64,000 nt of DNA. It comes from Sinobacterium norvegicum (GTDB taxonomy: Bacteria > Pseudomonadota > Gammaproteobacteria > Pseudomonadales > Sinobacteriaceae). Under the pieces are notes generated by a model. It had not been told where the DNA came from. It worked only from the letters and a program-made list of their open reading frames with translations, and ran no database searches. The stretch is from contig NZ_CAKLPX010000001.1 of the NCBI RefSeq assembly GCF_923077115.1, positions 992,001 through 1,056,000 on the forward strand. Reading direction: 5' to 3'. Position numbers and translations under genes: made by a program. Position 1 is the first letter of the stretch; each line of letters opens with the position of its first letter. Of this stretch, positions 9,483-19,416 are shown piece by piece.

Positions 9483-10581
9483 TTACAGACCGCTTTTCAA
9501 ACTCGCCTCGATAAATTGATCGAGATCGCCGTCTAACACCGCACCACAGTTACTGGTCTGGACATTAGTACGCAGATCTTTAATACGTTGATCATCGAGT
9601 ACATAGGAGCGAATCTGACTGCCCCAGCCGATATCGGCCTTGCTGTCTTCCTGGGCCTGTTTATCGGCATTACGCTTAAGCATTTCCTGCTCATACAGCC
9701 TTGCCCGTAACATTTTCCACGCCTGATCACGGTTTTTATGCTGTGACCGCTGGCTCTGACACTCGGCCACAATACCTGTCGGTTCGTGGGTTAAACGCAC
9801 CGCCGAGTCAGTCTTGTTAACGTGCTGACCACCGGCACCTGAGGCGCGGTAGGTGTCAGTGCGAACGTCCGATGGGTTGATATCAATCTCGATATTATCG
9901 TCAATTTCCGGTGACACAAACACCGAACTGAATGAGGTGTGGCGACGACTGCCCGAATCGAAGGGGGATTTACGCACCAGACGGTGGACGCCGGTTTCGG
10001 TGCGCAGCCAGCCGAAGGCATAGTCGCCCTCGAAACGAATCGTGGCGCTCTTGATGCCCGCGACATCGCCAGCTGAGCACTCTTCCAATGTTGTCTTAAA
10101 GCCCTTGGCCTCTCCCCAGCGCAGATACATGCGCAGAATCATTTCAGCCCAGTCCTGAGCCTCGGTGCCGCCGGAACCCGACTGGATATCAAGGTAGGCA
10201 TTAGAGGCATCCATGTCGCCGGAGAACATCCGGCGAAATTCGAGCTTCTCAAGCTGGGCCTGATAGTCGGCCAACTCCTCCAAGCCACTCTCGAGCGCCT
10301 CGGCATCGTCTTCTTCGCGAGCCATCTCCAGCATCACGTCTAAATCATCGGCACCTTCGGTCAAATCATCGATGGTCTTAACCACGGCCTCGAGGTCTGA
10401 GCGCTCTTTACCCAGTTTTTGAGCACGTTCGGGATCGTCCCAGACGGTAGGCTCGGCCAGCTCGGCCTCAACTTCGACTAATTGTTCTTTCTTGTTGTCG
10501 TAGTCAAAGATACCCCCTAAGCGTTTCAGCACGCTGACGGATATCTTTAATACCATTACTTAGGCTGTTGACCTCTAACAT
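9483..10581 (-). CDS. prfB: peptide chain release factor 2, made by programmed +1 frameshift
   Basis: RF2 recognises UGA and UAA stop codons and triggers peptide release. The gene starts at the ATG at 10581 ([19 protein letters not shown]); codon 26 is an in-frame TGA (10506-10504). The main frame then continues DYDNKKEQL. The slippery context AGG GGG TAT CTT TGA C is the classical autoregulatory frameshift site, with an internal Shine-Dalgarno-like AGGGGG three bases ahead of CTT. With the shift the product is 365 residues, the same as E. coli RF2. It carries the SPF recognition motif (KSPFDSG) and the catalytic GGQ (GAGGQHVN). The downstream frame alone would begin at a false start at 10556. 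Confidence 0.97.
10504..10518 (-). promoter_or_regulatory. prfB: prfB programmed +1 frameshift site
   Basis: The minus strand reads AGG GGG TAT CTT TGA C. The ribosome slips at CTT when RF2 is scarce and UGA at codon 26 is read slowly, so RF2 controls its own synthesis. Every element of the E. coli signal is present. Confidence 0.96.
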
Positions 10582-10715
10582 CGGATAATTCACTCGCAAA
10601 AGATAATATGATGGCAGCCCAAAATTCCAAGCCGCTGACGCCGCCAGAGGCTGAGCCTATAGCGGGCGGAAAACAGCCGATTTTACCCCAATATCCCACA
10701 AAGCTCTAGGGATGT

Positions 10716-12455
10716 TTAAGCCACGGCGAGGTAATCGACCAATAACTGCACCGTCTGTTTACCACGGAACTCATTGATATCCAGCTTATATGCCAGCGAC
10801 ACACGGTTAACATCCAGGTTTGGCCACTGCTTAGGGTCAATATTGAAGGCGATGGCATCGATTAACATGCCATCGAAACCACTGGGCGCCAATACCATCT
10901 TCAAATGACTGCCACCAACCAAGCGTTGCTGCACCAGGGTAAACTCGCCGTCGAACACCGGCTCGGCAAAGCGCTGCCCCCAGGGACCAGCCTCACGCAG
11001 ACGATGAGCCAGGTCGAGAGTAAATTGCTCCGGCCCCAACTCGCCATCACTGAGCACCACCGCCTGTAGCTCGTCCTCGTCCAGGGTGTTGCGCGCCTGC
11101 TGATCAAACAGCTGACTGAACAGGTTGTAGTTTTCCGGCGCAATGGTCAAACCGGCGGCCATCGCATGGCCACCAAACTTATGAATCAAGCCCGGGTTCT
11201 TCGCGTCAATGGCGGCAATGGCATCGCGCATATGAAAGCCGGCAATCGAGCGCGCCGAGCCTTTGACCCCGCCATCATCGCCCTGGGCAAAAATAATCAC
11301 CGGCCGATGATGTTTATCCTTAATCCGCGACGCGAGAATACCAATCACTCCCTCGTGCCAGGTCTTATCGAACAGACAGACTCCCCAGGGCAGTTCCGCC
11401 TCATCAACCTGCAACCGAGCCAGAGCCTGGTCCGCCTCCTGCTGCATCGAGCCTTCGATGCTTTTTCTGTCCTGATTCAAACCATCTAATTCCGCGGCAA
11501 TTTCAGCGGCACGAATGGCATCAGAGGTTAGCAGGCACTCGACACCCAGCGACATATCATCCAGCCTACCGGCGGCATTGAGTCGCGGACCAATAGCAAA
11601 GCCCATGTCACTGGCCACCACACGGTGATAGCTACGCTTGGCCAACTCTAAAATATGCAAAATTCCCGGCCGCGCCTTACCCGCTCGAATGCGTGCCAGA
11701 CCTTGGTGCACCAAAATACGATTATTTCTATCCAGTGGCACCACATCGGCGACGGTACCCAGCGCCACAATATCGAGATAGTCTGCCATATTAGGCACCG
11801 CCATGCCCTGATTGCTGAACCAGCCACGCGCAACCAACGCCGCCCGCAGCGCCGCCATCACATAAAAAATCACCCCGACGCCGGCAATATTCTTGCTGGC
11901 AAAGCCGCAGCCGGGCTGGCTGGGATTAACAATGGCATCGGCAGCCGGTAATGTATCGCCGGGCAGGTGATGATCGGTGACCACCACCTTCATGCCCGCC
12001 GCATGGGCAGCCTCGACACCGGCGATGGCGGCAATACCATTATCGACGGTAATCAAAAGTTCAGCACCCAGCGCCTTGGCCTCATCGACCAGGCGTGGCG
12101 TTAAGCCATAACCGTGGGTAAAACGGTTAGGGACTAAGTAGGTAACTGACGCCAGGCCCATTGCCCGCAGCGCCAGAATTGATAAGGCCGAACTGGTAGC
12201 ACCGTCGGCGTCGTAATCACCCACAATGACAATTTGTCGCTGCTGCTCGACTGCCTCGACCAGTATGGCAACCGCTGAGTCCATGCCTTTAAAAGTCGCC
12301 GGCATTAACATCCCTGCCAGCTGACGCTCGAGTTCAACCGTTGCATTGATTTTTCGGCTGGCATAGATTCTCGCTAGCAGGGGCTCTACTCCCTCGGCCA
12401 TCAAAGACTCAATAGCCTTATCATCGGCGCTGCGGCGACGGACAGTTTTGCTCAT
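10716..12455 (-). CDS. recJ: single-stranded-DNA-specific exonuclease RecJ
   Basis: 579-residue 5'-to-3' ssDNA exonuclease of the DHH phosphoesterase superfamily, acting in recombination, mismatch and base-excision repair. Metal-binding motifs are visible: IVGDYDADGATSS (motif I) and VVTDHHLPGD (DHH motif III), followed by DHHA1-type sequence KFGGHAMAAGLTI. Length matches RecJ. It lies between prfB and the thrC region, a common position in this bacterial group. Confidence 0.97.
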   Translation of the reverse strand: MSKTVRRRSADDKAIESLMAEGVEPLLARIYASRKINATVELERQLAGMLMPATFKGMDSAVAILVEAVEQQRQIVIVGDYDADGATSSALSILALRAMGLASVTYLVPNRFTHGYGLTPRLVDEAKALGAELLITVDNGIAAIAGVEAAHAAGMKVVVTDHHLPGDTLPAADAIVNPSQPGCGFASKNIAGVGVIFYVMAALRAALVARGWFSNQGMAVPNMADYLDIVALGTVADVVPLDRNNRILVHQGLARIRAGKARPGILHILELAKRSYHRVVASDMGFAIGPRLNAAGRLDDMSLGVECLLTSDAIRAAEIAAELDGLNQDRKSIEGSMQQEADQALARLQVDEAELPWGVCLFDKTWHEGVIGILASRIKDKHHRPVIIFAQGDDGGVKGSARSIAGFHMRDAIAAIDAKNPGLIHKFGGHAMAAGLTIAPENYNLFSQLFDQQARNTLDEDELQAVVLSDGELGPEQFTLDLAHRLREAGPWGQRFAEPVFDGEFTLVQQRLVGGSHLKMVLAPSGFDGMLIDAIAFNIDPKQWPNLDVNRVSLAYKLDINEFRGKQTVQLLVDYLAVA

Positions 12456-12483
12456 TTAGCTGACTCTTATGAAAAATATAAAA

Positions 12484-13089
12484 CTATTCTACCTGAGTTA
12501 CATCGGTAAAGCGTTGGTAAGCCGAACGATCTTCATCGGTGGCCGGCTGTTTCTGCTCATAAAAATATTTGAATCCTGCAGCGATAGCTGGTTGACTGCG
12601 CTGAAGATATTCCACCAACAAATAGCGGTTAAGCCACTCGCCAAGATTGCCCCAGGGCAGCTGATAATACAGGGTGAAACTGACCCAGGTTTGATCGCTG
12701 GAAATACCCTCTAAGGCATAGCGGAACTGTGAAAAAACAAAGGGCTTAACCGGTCCGCCCTGCTCCTCCAGAGCCAGCAAAAAACCCTGCTCTGGCTGCC
12801 ACTCTATAATTGTTTCAACAATATAGCTGCCATCGCTGTTATACACCTGACGTGAAGCCCCCAAGCCGGTTAGCTGCTCACTGACCACCTGAGTATCGAC
12901 AATATTCGGCACATAATTATGCGCCACCGTAAAGTCCTGTAACTGCTGCCAAACCTCAGCAATAGGCTGTTCGACCACCACGGTGGTGGTGATCAAATGT
13001 TGCTTCGCCTCACCGGTATTGGCCGCAACCACCAGTACAGAGATGAGGACAATCAAAGACAAGACAAGGGCTTTCACGATTTTTTTCAT
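12484..13089 (-). CDS. SRPBCC-family (polyketide cyclase-like) secreted protein
   Basis: About 201 residues. A hydrophobic N-terminal segment (KALVLSLIVLISVLVVAA) looks like a signal peptide or anchor. The following START/SRPBCC-type fold is recognisable from VVVEQPIAEVWQQLQDFTVAHNYVPNI and the later strand pattern. These helix-grip proteins bind hydrophobic ligands; no substrate can be deduced. The ATG of MKKIVK is preferred over a GTG two codons upstream because AGAGCAG sits about 8 bases before it. It lies between recJ and thrC, with a terminator separating it from thrC. Confidence 0.75.
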   Translation of the reverse strand: MKKIVKALVLSLIVLISVLVVAANTGEAKQHLITTTVVVEQPIAEVWQQLQDFTVAHNYVPNIVDTQVVSEQLTGLGASRQVYNSDGSYIVETIIEWQPEQGFLLALEEQGGPVKPFVFSQFRYALEGISSDQTWVSFTLYYQLPWGNLGEWLNRYLLVEYLQRSQPAIAAGFKYFYEQKQPATDEDRSAYQRFTDVTQVE

Positions 13090-13119
13090 TATCACTGCTC
13101 TTTTATATTTTTCTGATAA

Positions 13120-13151
13120 AAAAAAACCACCAAGTTATCTCGGTGGTTTTT
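13120..13151 (-). terminator. terminator after thrC
   Basis: CCACC/GGTGG stem extended by A5/T5 runs on both sides (13122-13151), so it can work in both directions. It lies 22 bases past the thrC stop. Confidence 0.8.
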
Positions 13152-13172
13152 GCCGCGCAACAGACAATCCCG

Positions 13173-14567
13173 TTACTTTAGACTGTCTGCAATAAACTGC
13201 TGAATAACAGCCAAGTCATCGGGCTTAACCGTATAGCGCTCCTCACGACTCATCAGATCAGCCATGTGGTGTGGTAGCGCCGGCGCATCTTCCTGACCCG
13301 CCGCCTTGGCTGCATCGGCAAATTTAGCCGGGTGCGCTGTCGCCAGGGTAATCATTGGGATGGCACTGTCGCGAACACATTCGCGCGCCGCCTTAACACC
13401 GATGGCACTGTGTGGGTCGAGTAAATACTCGCTCTCCTCATAGACCCGGCGAATAGTTTCGACAGTTAGTGCGTCATCAACAGCATAGCTATCGAACAAC
13501 TCTCGCGCCTTGGCAAAGGCGTCATCACCAATCGAAGCGGAACCCGCAGCGAAGTCGGTCATGAACTGATTAATCTTATCGGCATTCTTACCGCTGAGTT
13601 CAAACAGCGCACGCTCAAAGTTTGATGAAATCATGATATCCATACTTGGCGACAGAGTGTGCTCCAAGCCATGGGTCTCATATTTATTCTGCGACATAAA
13701 GCGGTGCAGAATATCGTTTTTATTCGTGGCGATAATCAGCTGACTAATCGGCAAGCCCATTTGCTTGGCCAGGTAACCGGCAAAAATATCACCGAAGTTA
13801 CCGGTGGGCACACTGAAGGCCACCTTGCGCTCTGGCGCGCCAACAGACAGGCCAGCCCAAAAATAATAGACAATCTGAGCCATGATGCGTGCCCAGTTGA
13901 TCGAGTTAACCGCCGCTAGACGACGACCGTTCGGCAAGAATGACTGATCGGCAAAGCTGGCCTTGACCATGTTTTGACAGTCGTCGAAATTACCCTCGAC
14001 GGCAATGTTAAAGACGTTATCTTCCAGTACCGAGGTCATCTGACGACGCTGTACATCGGAGACGCGGTTGTGCGGGTGCAGAATAAAGATATCGATATTC
14101 TTACAGCTGCGACAGCCCTCGATGGCGGCAGAGCCGGTATCACCCGAGGTGGCCCCCATAATGACCACACGCTCGTCTTTACGCTTTAACACGAAGTCGA
14201 ACAGACGGCCAAGTAACTGCAGCGCGAAATCTTTGAAAGCCAGTGTCGGACCATGGAACAACTCCAGCACCCACTCGTTTTTACCCAGCTGCACCATTGG
14301 CGCCACAGCCTTGTGACGGAAGGTGGCATAGCTTTCATCGATCAACCGCTTAAAGTCTTCATCACCAATGGCACCGTCGATGAACGGCTTCATAATGGTA
14401 AAGGCCAATTCGGGGTATTCCATCGACGCCATGGCGGCGATTTCTTGCTGACTAAACGTCGGCATCTTTTCAGGTACATACAGGCCGCCATCGGGGGCTA
14501 GGCCGGTCAGTAAAACATCTTCAAAACCAAGGGCCGGTGCCTGGCCACGTGTGCTGATATATCGCAT
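13173..14567 (-). CDS. thrC: threonine synthase
   Basis: 464-residue PLP enzyme converting O-phosphohomoserine to threonine. It begins MRYISTRGQAPALGFEDVLL as in proteobacterial ThrC. The PLP lysine lies in HGPTLAFKDFALQLLG, the phosphate-binding loop is GATSGDTGSAA, and NSINWARIMAQIVYYFW is a strong family block. An AAGGTG ribosome site precedes the ATG. It lies about 100 bases downstream of hom, so hom-thrC is one threonine biosynthesis operon, as in Pseudomonas. Confidence 0.98.
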   Translation of the reverse strand: MRYISTRGQAPALGFEDVLLTGLAPDGGLYVPEKMPTFSQQEIAAMASMEYPELAFTIMKPFIDGAIGDEDFKRLIDESYATFRHKAVAPMVQLGKNEWVLELFHGPTLAFKDFALQLLGRLFDFVLKRKDERVVIMGATSGDTGSAAIEGCRSCKNIDIFILHPHNRVSDVQRRQMTSVLEDNVFNIAVEGNFDDCQNMVKASFADQSFLPNGRRLAAVNSINWARIMAQIVYYFWAGLSVGAPERKVAFSVPTGNFGDIFAGYLAKQMGLPISQLIIATNKNDILHRFMSQNKYETHGLEHTLSPSMDIMISSNFERALFELSGKNADKINQFMTDFAAGSASIGDDAFAKARELFDSYAVDDALTVETIRRVYEESEYLLDPHSAIGVKAARECVRDSAIPMITLATAHPAKFADAAKAAGQEDAPALPHHMADLMSREERYTVKPDDLAVIQQFIADSLK

Positions 14568-14665
14568 ATTACACCTTGTCTATTATGCCCTTGCGGAGGC
14601 TTAGGCTTTACATTCTTTAATCCGGCCGCAGCCGGGAACTATGATGACGCTTGCTAACTAACGCC

Positions 14666-15973
14666 TTAAGCGTCTAACGAATCGACACGGATGCGGACGA
14701 CCTCGCCCTGAATACTGCTCAGCTGCGCCAACTTTTGCAGCGCTGCGTCCATATTTTTCTCGATTGTTTTATTGGTCAAAATAATCATCGGTACGGTCTC
14801 TTCGCCATCGACCGGCTGCTGCTGAATCAACGCCTCGATGCTGATACCTTCCTCGCTGATCACCTGTGCCACAGATGACAACACACCGGGCTTGTCATCG
14901 ACTGACATACGCAGGTAATAAGCGCTTTCAAACTGCTCGGCACTGACGACAGCGGTATCCATCATTTTATCGGCATGGAAGCCAAGCGCAGCCACACGGT
15001 GATCGGCATCGGACTCAATGCCACGAGCCAAATCAATGATATCGGCGACCACCGCAGAGGCGGTAGGCTCAGCACCAGCACCGGCACCGTAATACAGTGT
15101 TGGACCAACAGCATCGGCCTCAACCATCACCGCATTCATCACGCCGTGAACGTTAGCGATCAAGCTCTTTTCGGGTATCAGTGTCGGGTGAACGCGAAGT
15201 TCGACGCCGTTCTGCTGACGACGGGCAATACCCAAGTGTTTAATACGGTAGCCCAGTTGCTCGGCGTACTCGACATCGGCCTTGGCAATCTTAGTAATGC
15301 CCTCGGTATAGGTCTTATCAAATTGCAGCGGAATGCCAAAGGCAATAGAGGCGAGTATGACCAGCTTGTGCGCCGCATCGATACCCTCGACATCGAAAGT
15401 AGGGTCAGCCTCGGCATAACCAAGCTCCTGCGCCTCTTTCAACACATCTTCGAAGGCACGTCCCTTGTCGCGCATTTCGGTCAGAATAAAGTTGCCCGTG
15501 CCGTTAATAATACCGGCCAACCACTCGACCTTATTGCCAGCCAAACCTTCACGCAGTGCTTTGATGATTGGGATGCCACCGGCGACAGCGGCCTCATAGC
15601 AAACACTGACACCCTGTTCTTTTGCCGCAGCGAAAATTTCGTTGCCGTGCAAGGCAATCAACGCCTTGTTGGCTGTCACCACGTGCTTACCGTTGGCAAT
15701 AGCCTTCAACACTAATTCTTTGGCGATGTCACAACCGCCGATCAGCTCAACCACAATATCGACATTGGGGTCTTCTGCAACGGCGAAAATATCACGGCTG
15801 ACTTGCATGTTTGAGGTATCACAATGGGGGTTATCGCGGCGAGCACCAATATGCTCAACAACAACCTCACAACCAGTACGCGCTGCAATTTCAGCCGCGT
15901 TGCGAGTTAACACATTTACAGTACCGCTACCGACAGTACCCAAGCCACATAGCCCGACTTTCACTGGTTTCAA
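14666..15973 (-). CDS. hom: homoserine dehydrogenase
   Basis: About 436-residue NAD(P)-dependent enzyme reducing aspartate semialdehyde to homoserine. Domains: Rossmann fold at the N-terminus (VGLCGLGTVGSGTVNVL), catalytic domain with AGIINGTGNFILTEM and EADPTFDVEGIDAAHKL, and a C-terminal ACT domain (about 350-425, YYLRMSVDDKPGVLSSVA), the usual site of threonine feedback inhibition. I place the start at TTG 15973 (LKPVKVG) because GAGG lies 8 bases upstream and other bacterial Hom proteins begin there. An ATG seven codons earlier (15994) has no visible ribosome site. Confidence 0.95.
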   Translation of the reverse strand: MKPVKVGLCGLGTVGSGTVNVLTRNAAEIAARTGCEVVVEHIGARRDNPHCDTSNMQVSRDIFAVAEDPNVDIVVELIGGCDIAKELVLKAIANGKHVVTANKALIALHGNEIFAAAKEQGVSVCYEAAVAGGIPIIKALREGLAGNKVEWLAGIINGTGNFILTEMRDKGRAFEDVLKEAQELGYAEADPTFDVEGIDAAHKLVILASIAFGIPLQFDKTYTEGITKIAKADVEYAEQLGYRIKHLGIARRQQNGVELRVHPTLIPEKSLIANVHGVMNAVMVEADAVGPTLYYGAGAGAEPTASAVVADIIDLARGIESDADHRVAALGFHADKMMDTAVVSAEQFESAYYLRMSVDDKPGVLSSVAQVISEEGISIEALIQQQPVDGEETVPMIILTNKTIEKNMDAALQKLAQLSSIQGEVVRIRVDSLDA

Positions 15974-16209
15974 AATATCATCCTCAATCAACATCTAAAT
16001 AGTGCATATGACTAGCAAGTCATTTGATTTTTAATAGTTTATTAGACTGCAACCGGCTTAAAACAGGTCAAAAAATGCCTCACAACCGCCGCCACAACCT
16101 AAACAGCTAAAATTTGCAGCGTATTGTACCCTCTTTTTGCCTCGGTAAATACTAAAGATATAGCGACAAAGACCGCAGCCCTGTTCCGACGATCAACAGC
16201 AATTCACAG

Positions 16210-16239
16210 ACAAAAAAAAGCCGCCGCAGTTGCGACGGC
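16210..16239 (-). terminator. terminator of dsbC
   Basis: Nine-base arms GCCGCCGCA/TGCGACGGC (16220-16239) with one mismatch, followed on the minus strand by eight T. It lies 17 bases past the dsbC stop. Confidence 0.82.
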
Positions 16240-16256
16240 CGCCTCGGTCGTTACGA

Positions 16257-17003
16257 TTACTGAATGCCGAGACGCTTAGCCAGCTCGTTGGCCGGCATAT
16301 AACCTGGCACCAGACTGCCATCCTCAAGCACCAGCGCCGGCGTACCGCTGACACCCATCCGACCGCCAAGCTCATACTGCTCGGCCACCGGGTTGTCGGC
16401 ACAGACATTTTTGGCAATATTTTGACGCGCCTTCAGTTTGTTCATCGCCTCCTGCTTATCATCGGCACACCAGGCACTGGCAATCTTGTTATAGGACTCC
16501 GAGCCAATACCGGCACGGGGATAGGCCATATACTGCACGGCAACACCGAGTTTATTCAACGCCGGGACTTCCTGATGCAGCTTCTGACAGTAGTAACAGT
16601 CAACATCGGTAAACACGGTCACCGTTGCCTTGGTTTCACCCGCTGGCGCAAAGATAATCATATCCTTGCTATCCACTCCGGCCATCAAGGCCTTACGGGG
16701 CGCGTTTTGCGCCATTTCGGTCAGGTTAACCACGCCGCTTGGTGCCACCTCAAATAGCTCACCGGCCACAAAGTGGCTTCCCTGCGGGTTAATGTATAAC
16801 AGCGGCCCATTCACAATCTGCACCTGGTAGATATCCTTCATTGGGCTCTGCTCGACTGCGCCAAATTGCAGATCGGGGCGCGACTGCTTAATCCTGGCCA
16901 ATACCTGATCGCTATCGATCACCGCCTCTGCCGCCTGTACCGAAAACGCCGATATCAACACAGCAACAATCAATACAACCTGTAATACACCCGCCTTTAA
17001 CAT
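16257..17003 (-). CDS. dsbC: thiol:disulfide isomerase DsbC
   Basis: 248-residue periplasmic protein that reshuffles wrong disulfides. The signal peptide is residues 1-24 (LIVAVLISAFSVQA, cleavage likely after QAAEA). An N-terminal dimerisation domain precedes a thioredoxin domain with active site CYYC at 136-139 and a second Cys pair (WCADD ... NVCADN). The cis-Pro loop GVSGTPALVLEDG is clear. It sits between xerD and hom, the same order as in Pseudomonas. Confidence 0.96.
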   Translation of the reverse strand: MLKAGVLQVVLIVAVLISAFSVQAAEAVIDSDQVLARIKQSRPDLQFGAVEQSPMKDIYQVQIVNGPLLYINPQGSHFVAGELFEVAPSGVVNLTEMAQNAPRKALMAGVDSKDMIIFAPAGETKATVTVFTDVDCYYCQKLHQEVPALNKLGVAVQYMAYPRAGIGSESYNKIASAWCADDKQEAMNKLKARQNIAKNVCADNPVAEQYELGGRMGVSGTPALVLEDGSLVPGYMPANELAKRLGIQ

Positions 17004-17129
17004 ATCCTACTCACTTATTAATAATTCGTTTTACTGGCATCACCCTAATAGCATTAGAGTCGCCAATCAACCGTTAGTTCCGCCACCCACCAACGAGATC
17101 ACATCATCCTGTGACGACAACAGCAATCG

Positions 17130-18056
17130 CTAACCCCGAGGGTGGTGCTGATCATGCAGCGACTGCAATCGCGCCTTGGCAACATGGGTATAGATTTGAG
17201 TGGTCGATAAGTCACTGTGACCCAGTAATAGCTGCAACACCCGCAGATCGGCACCGTGATTGAGCAGGTGGGTAGCAAAGGCATGGCGCAACGTGTGCGG
17301 CGACAAGCTCTTCTGTATGCCCGCCTCCAGCGCGTAGCGCTTAATACGATGCCAGAATGTCTGCCGGGTCATTTGCCGCCCCCGCGAGCTCGGAAAGACA
17401 ACCTCGCCAGCCTCGCCCGAAAAGAAACCCAACCGGGCTTCGCGGCAGAAGCGCTCAAGCCAGTACAGCGCCTCCTGCCCTATCGGCAGCAAACGCTCCT
17501 TGCCGCCCTTCCCCACCACCTTCAATGCGCCAGCCGAAAAGTTCACCATCGACATCTGCACACTGACCAGCTCCGTCACCCGCAGACCACTACCGTACAA
17601 CAACTCCAGCATCGCCTTATCGCGCAAACCGAGGGCGTCGCCGGCATCCGGTGCCGCCAACAGGGCATCGACATCAGCCTCTGACAGCGTTTTGGGCAAC
17701 GGCTTACCCAGCTTCGGCGCCTCGATCGTCGCCACCGGGTCATCAACGATAGCGCCCTGGCGCAACTGATAACGATAAAAACTGCGCAGACAGGATAGCG
17801 CTCGTGCAACACTGCGGGCAGACACCCCCTGCTCAGCCCGAGAGGCCATAAAGGCCTCGATCTGCGCCGCGACGACAGCCAGCAAAGCATCATCGGCAAG
17901 AAAAACAGCAAAGGTAATCAAATCACGGCGGTAGGCATCCAGGGTATTATCGGACACTCCCTTCTCCAACCAGCAGGCCTCTATAAAACGCTCAATCTCA
18001 CGCCGGTTCGACGCAGTCAGCTGCTGACTTCCTATACCCACACTCTGCCTACTCAC
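17130..18056 (-). CDS. xerD: tyrosine recombinase XerD
   Basis: 308-residue site-specific recombinase which, with XerC, resolves chromosome dimers at dif during cell division. An N-terminal SAM-like core-binding domain (about 20-105, IERFIEACWLEKGVSDNTLDAYR) precedes the catalytic domain. Catalytic residues are visible in LSPHTLRHAFATHLL (H254, R257), LLLGHSDLSTTQIYTH (H280, nucleophile Y289) and an earlier Arg in LYGSGLRVTEL. The C-terminus LHDQHHPRG is characteristic of XerD rather than XerC. It lies upstream of dsbC in the same direction. Confidence 0.97.
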   Translation of the reverse strand: MSRQSVGIGSQQLTASNRREIERFIEACWLEKGVSDNTLDAYRRDLITFAVFLADDALLAVVAAQIEAFMASRAEQGVSARSVARALSCLRSFYRYQLRQGAIVDDPVATIEAPKLGKPLPKTLSEADVDALLAAPDAGDALGLRDKAMLELLYGSGLRVTELVSVQMSMVNFSAGALKVVGKGGKERLLPIGQEALYWLERFCREARLGFFSGEAGEVVFPSSRGRQMTRQTFWHRIKRYALEAGIQKSLSPHTLRHAFATHLLNHGADLRVLQLLLGHSDLSTTQIYTHVAKARLQSLHDQHHPRG

Positions 18057-18110
18057 AACATCGCCTATTTCAAGTCTCAGCCAACAGCCTAACAGTTTTT
18101 TTAGGCATAA

Positions 18111-18138
18111 AAAAAGGTGGCCCTGAGGCCACCTTTTT
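18111..18138 (-). terminator. terminator of rplS operon
   Basis: Near-perfect hairpin AAAAAGGTGGCC CTGA GGCCACCTTTTT. It is located between rplS and xerD and marks the end of the rpsP-rimM-trmD-rplS operon on the minus strand. Confidence 0.93.
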
Positions 18139-18158
18139 CTGTACCAAGTAAAACCGGC

Positions 18159-18518
18159 TTATTTCTTTGCCAATTTCTCTTTGATACGTGCAGCACGACC
18201 TGACAACTCGCGTAGGTAGTACAGCTTGGCTTGACGTACATCACCGCGACGCTTGACGGTAATGCTGTCCACTAGAGGACTGTAAGTCTGGAAAGTACGC
18301 TCAACACCAACGCCGTTAGAAGTCTTACGGACGATGAAGTTAGAGTTTAGCGCACGGCTTTTCTTGGCAAGTACAACACCTTCGAAAGCCTGTAGACGCT
18401 CACGGTCACCTTCTTTAACTTTAACCTGTACAACCACGGTATCACCGGGGCCGAAGGCTGGGATATCTTTTTCCATCTGCTCTTTTTCAACAGCATTTAC
18501 AAGAGGATGCTTGTTCAT
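18159..18518 (-). CDS. rplS: 50S ribosomal protein L19
   Basis: 119-residue large-subunit protein at the 30S-50S interface. Family blocks are [41 protein letters not shown] and [17 protein letters not shown]. Last gene of the conserved rpsP-rimM-trmD-rplS operon. Confidence 0.99.
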   Translation of the reverse strand: MNKHPLVNAVEKEQMEKDIPAFGPGDTVVVQVKVKEGDRERLQAFEGVVLAKKSRALNSNFIVRKTSNGVGVERTFQTYSPLVDSITVKRRGDVRQAKLYYLRELSGRAARIKEKLAKK

Positions 18519-18605
18519 TTGTTCGCTCCTAATACGCCCAATATGGGCTATTAAAATGTTGGCAGCTTAGCTGCATTAGTAGAAGCACTGGTCAGATAGG
18601 ATAAA

Positions 18606-19412
18606 TTACCCTTTCGGACTTGGGACGTCAGTCTCACGACTAGTGTCATTCTCCAAGCATTCATCTTCAGCCAGCTCGCGGATTACCTCCGCTAAAATAC
18701 TCTTCTGTTCAGTGTTTAACTCGCGGCCTGCCAATAAGTCAGGGCGTCGAGTCCAGGTCCTCATCAACGATTGCTTTAAGCGCCATCGACGAATTTTTTC
18801 ATGGTTACCGCTAAGCAACACATCCGGCACCTGAACGCCGTTTAATGTTTCCGGTCGGGTGTAATGTGGACAATCCAGTAAGCCATCGGAGAATGAATCC
18901 TGCTCAGCAGACAACTCATGCCCTAATACTCCTGGCTGTAATCGGGCCACCGAGTCGATCAATGCCATTGCCGCTAATTCGCCACCGCTGAGAACAAAAT
19001 CCCCAAGCGACCACTCCTCATCAACCTCAGCCTCGATTAAACGCTCATCGATACCTTCATAACGCCCGCAAACCAATACCATGTTTGGCGATAAAGCCAA
19101 CTCCTCAACACCTTGCTGATCCAGTTTTCGACCTTGAGGAGAGAGATAAATCACCCTGGGCTTAACGCCGTCGGTGGTTATCAACTCCCGTGCCGCTGCA
19201 ATAGCGTCACGCAAGGGCTCAACCTTCATCAACATACCGGGGCCGCCGCCGTAAGGGCGAGAGTCCACTGTGCGATGTCGATCGTGGGTAAAGTCTCGAG
19301 GGTTAATCGTTTGCACGCTTAACATCTCTTGCTTACAACCCCGTCCAGTTACACCGTGTTCGGTAATAGCCTGGAACATGTCAGGAAACAGCGTTACTAC
19401 ACTAACTTTCAT
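18606..19412 (-). CDS. trmD: tRNA (guanine-37-N1)-methyltransferase TrmD
   Basis: 268-residue SPOUT-class enzyme making m1G37 in tRNAs, which prevents +1 frameshifting. Knot and SAM-site motifs are [59 protein letters not shown] and the C-terminal CPHYTRPE block. The C-terminus carries a short acidic tail beyond the usual end. It begins 4 bases after rimM ends, so the two are tightly coupled. Confidence 0.99.
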   Translation of the reverse strand: MKVSVVTLFPDMFQAITEHGVTGRGCKQEMLSVQTINPRDFTHDRHRTVDSRPYGGGPGMLMKVEPLRDAIAAARELITTDGVKPRVIYLSPQGRKLDQQGVEELALSPNMVLVCGRYEGIDERLIEAEVDEEWSLGDFVLSGGELAAMALIDSVARLQPGVLGHELSAEQDSFSDGLLDCPHYTRPETLNGVQVPDVLLSGNHEKIRRWRLKQSLMRTWTRRPDLLAGRELNTEQKSILAEVIRELAEDECLENDTSRETDVPSPKG

Positions 19413-19416
19413 CAGC

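Noticed and set aside
14975-15715. 246-codon plus-strand frame inside hom
   Set aside because: Antisense shadow; hom is complete and conserved along the same bases.
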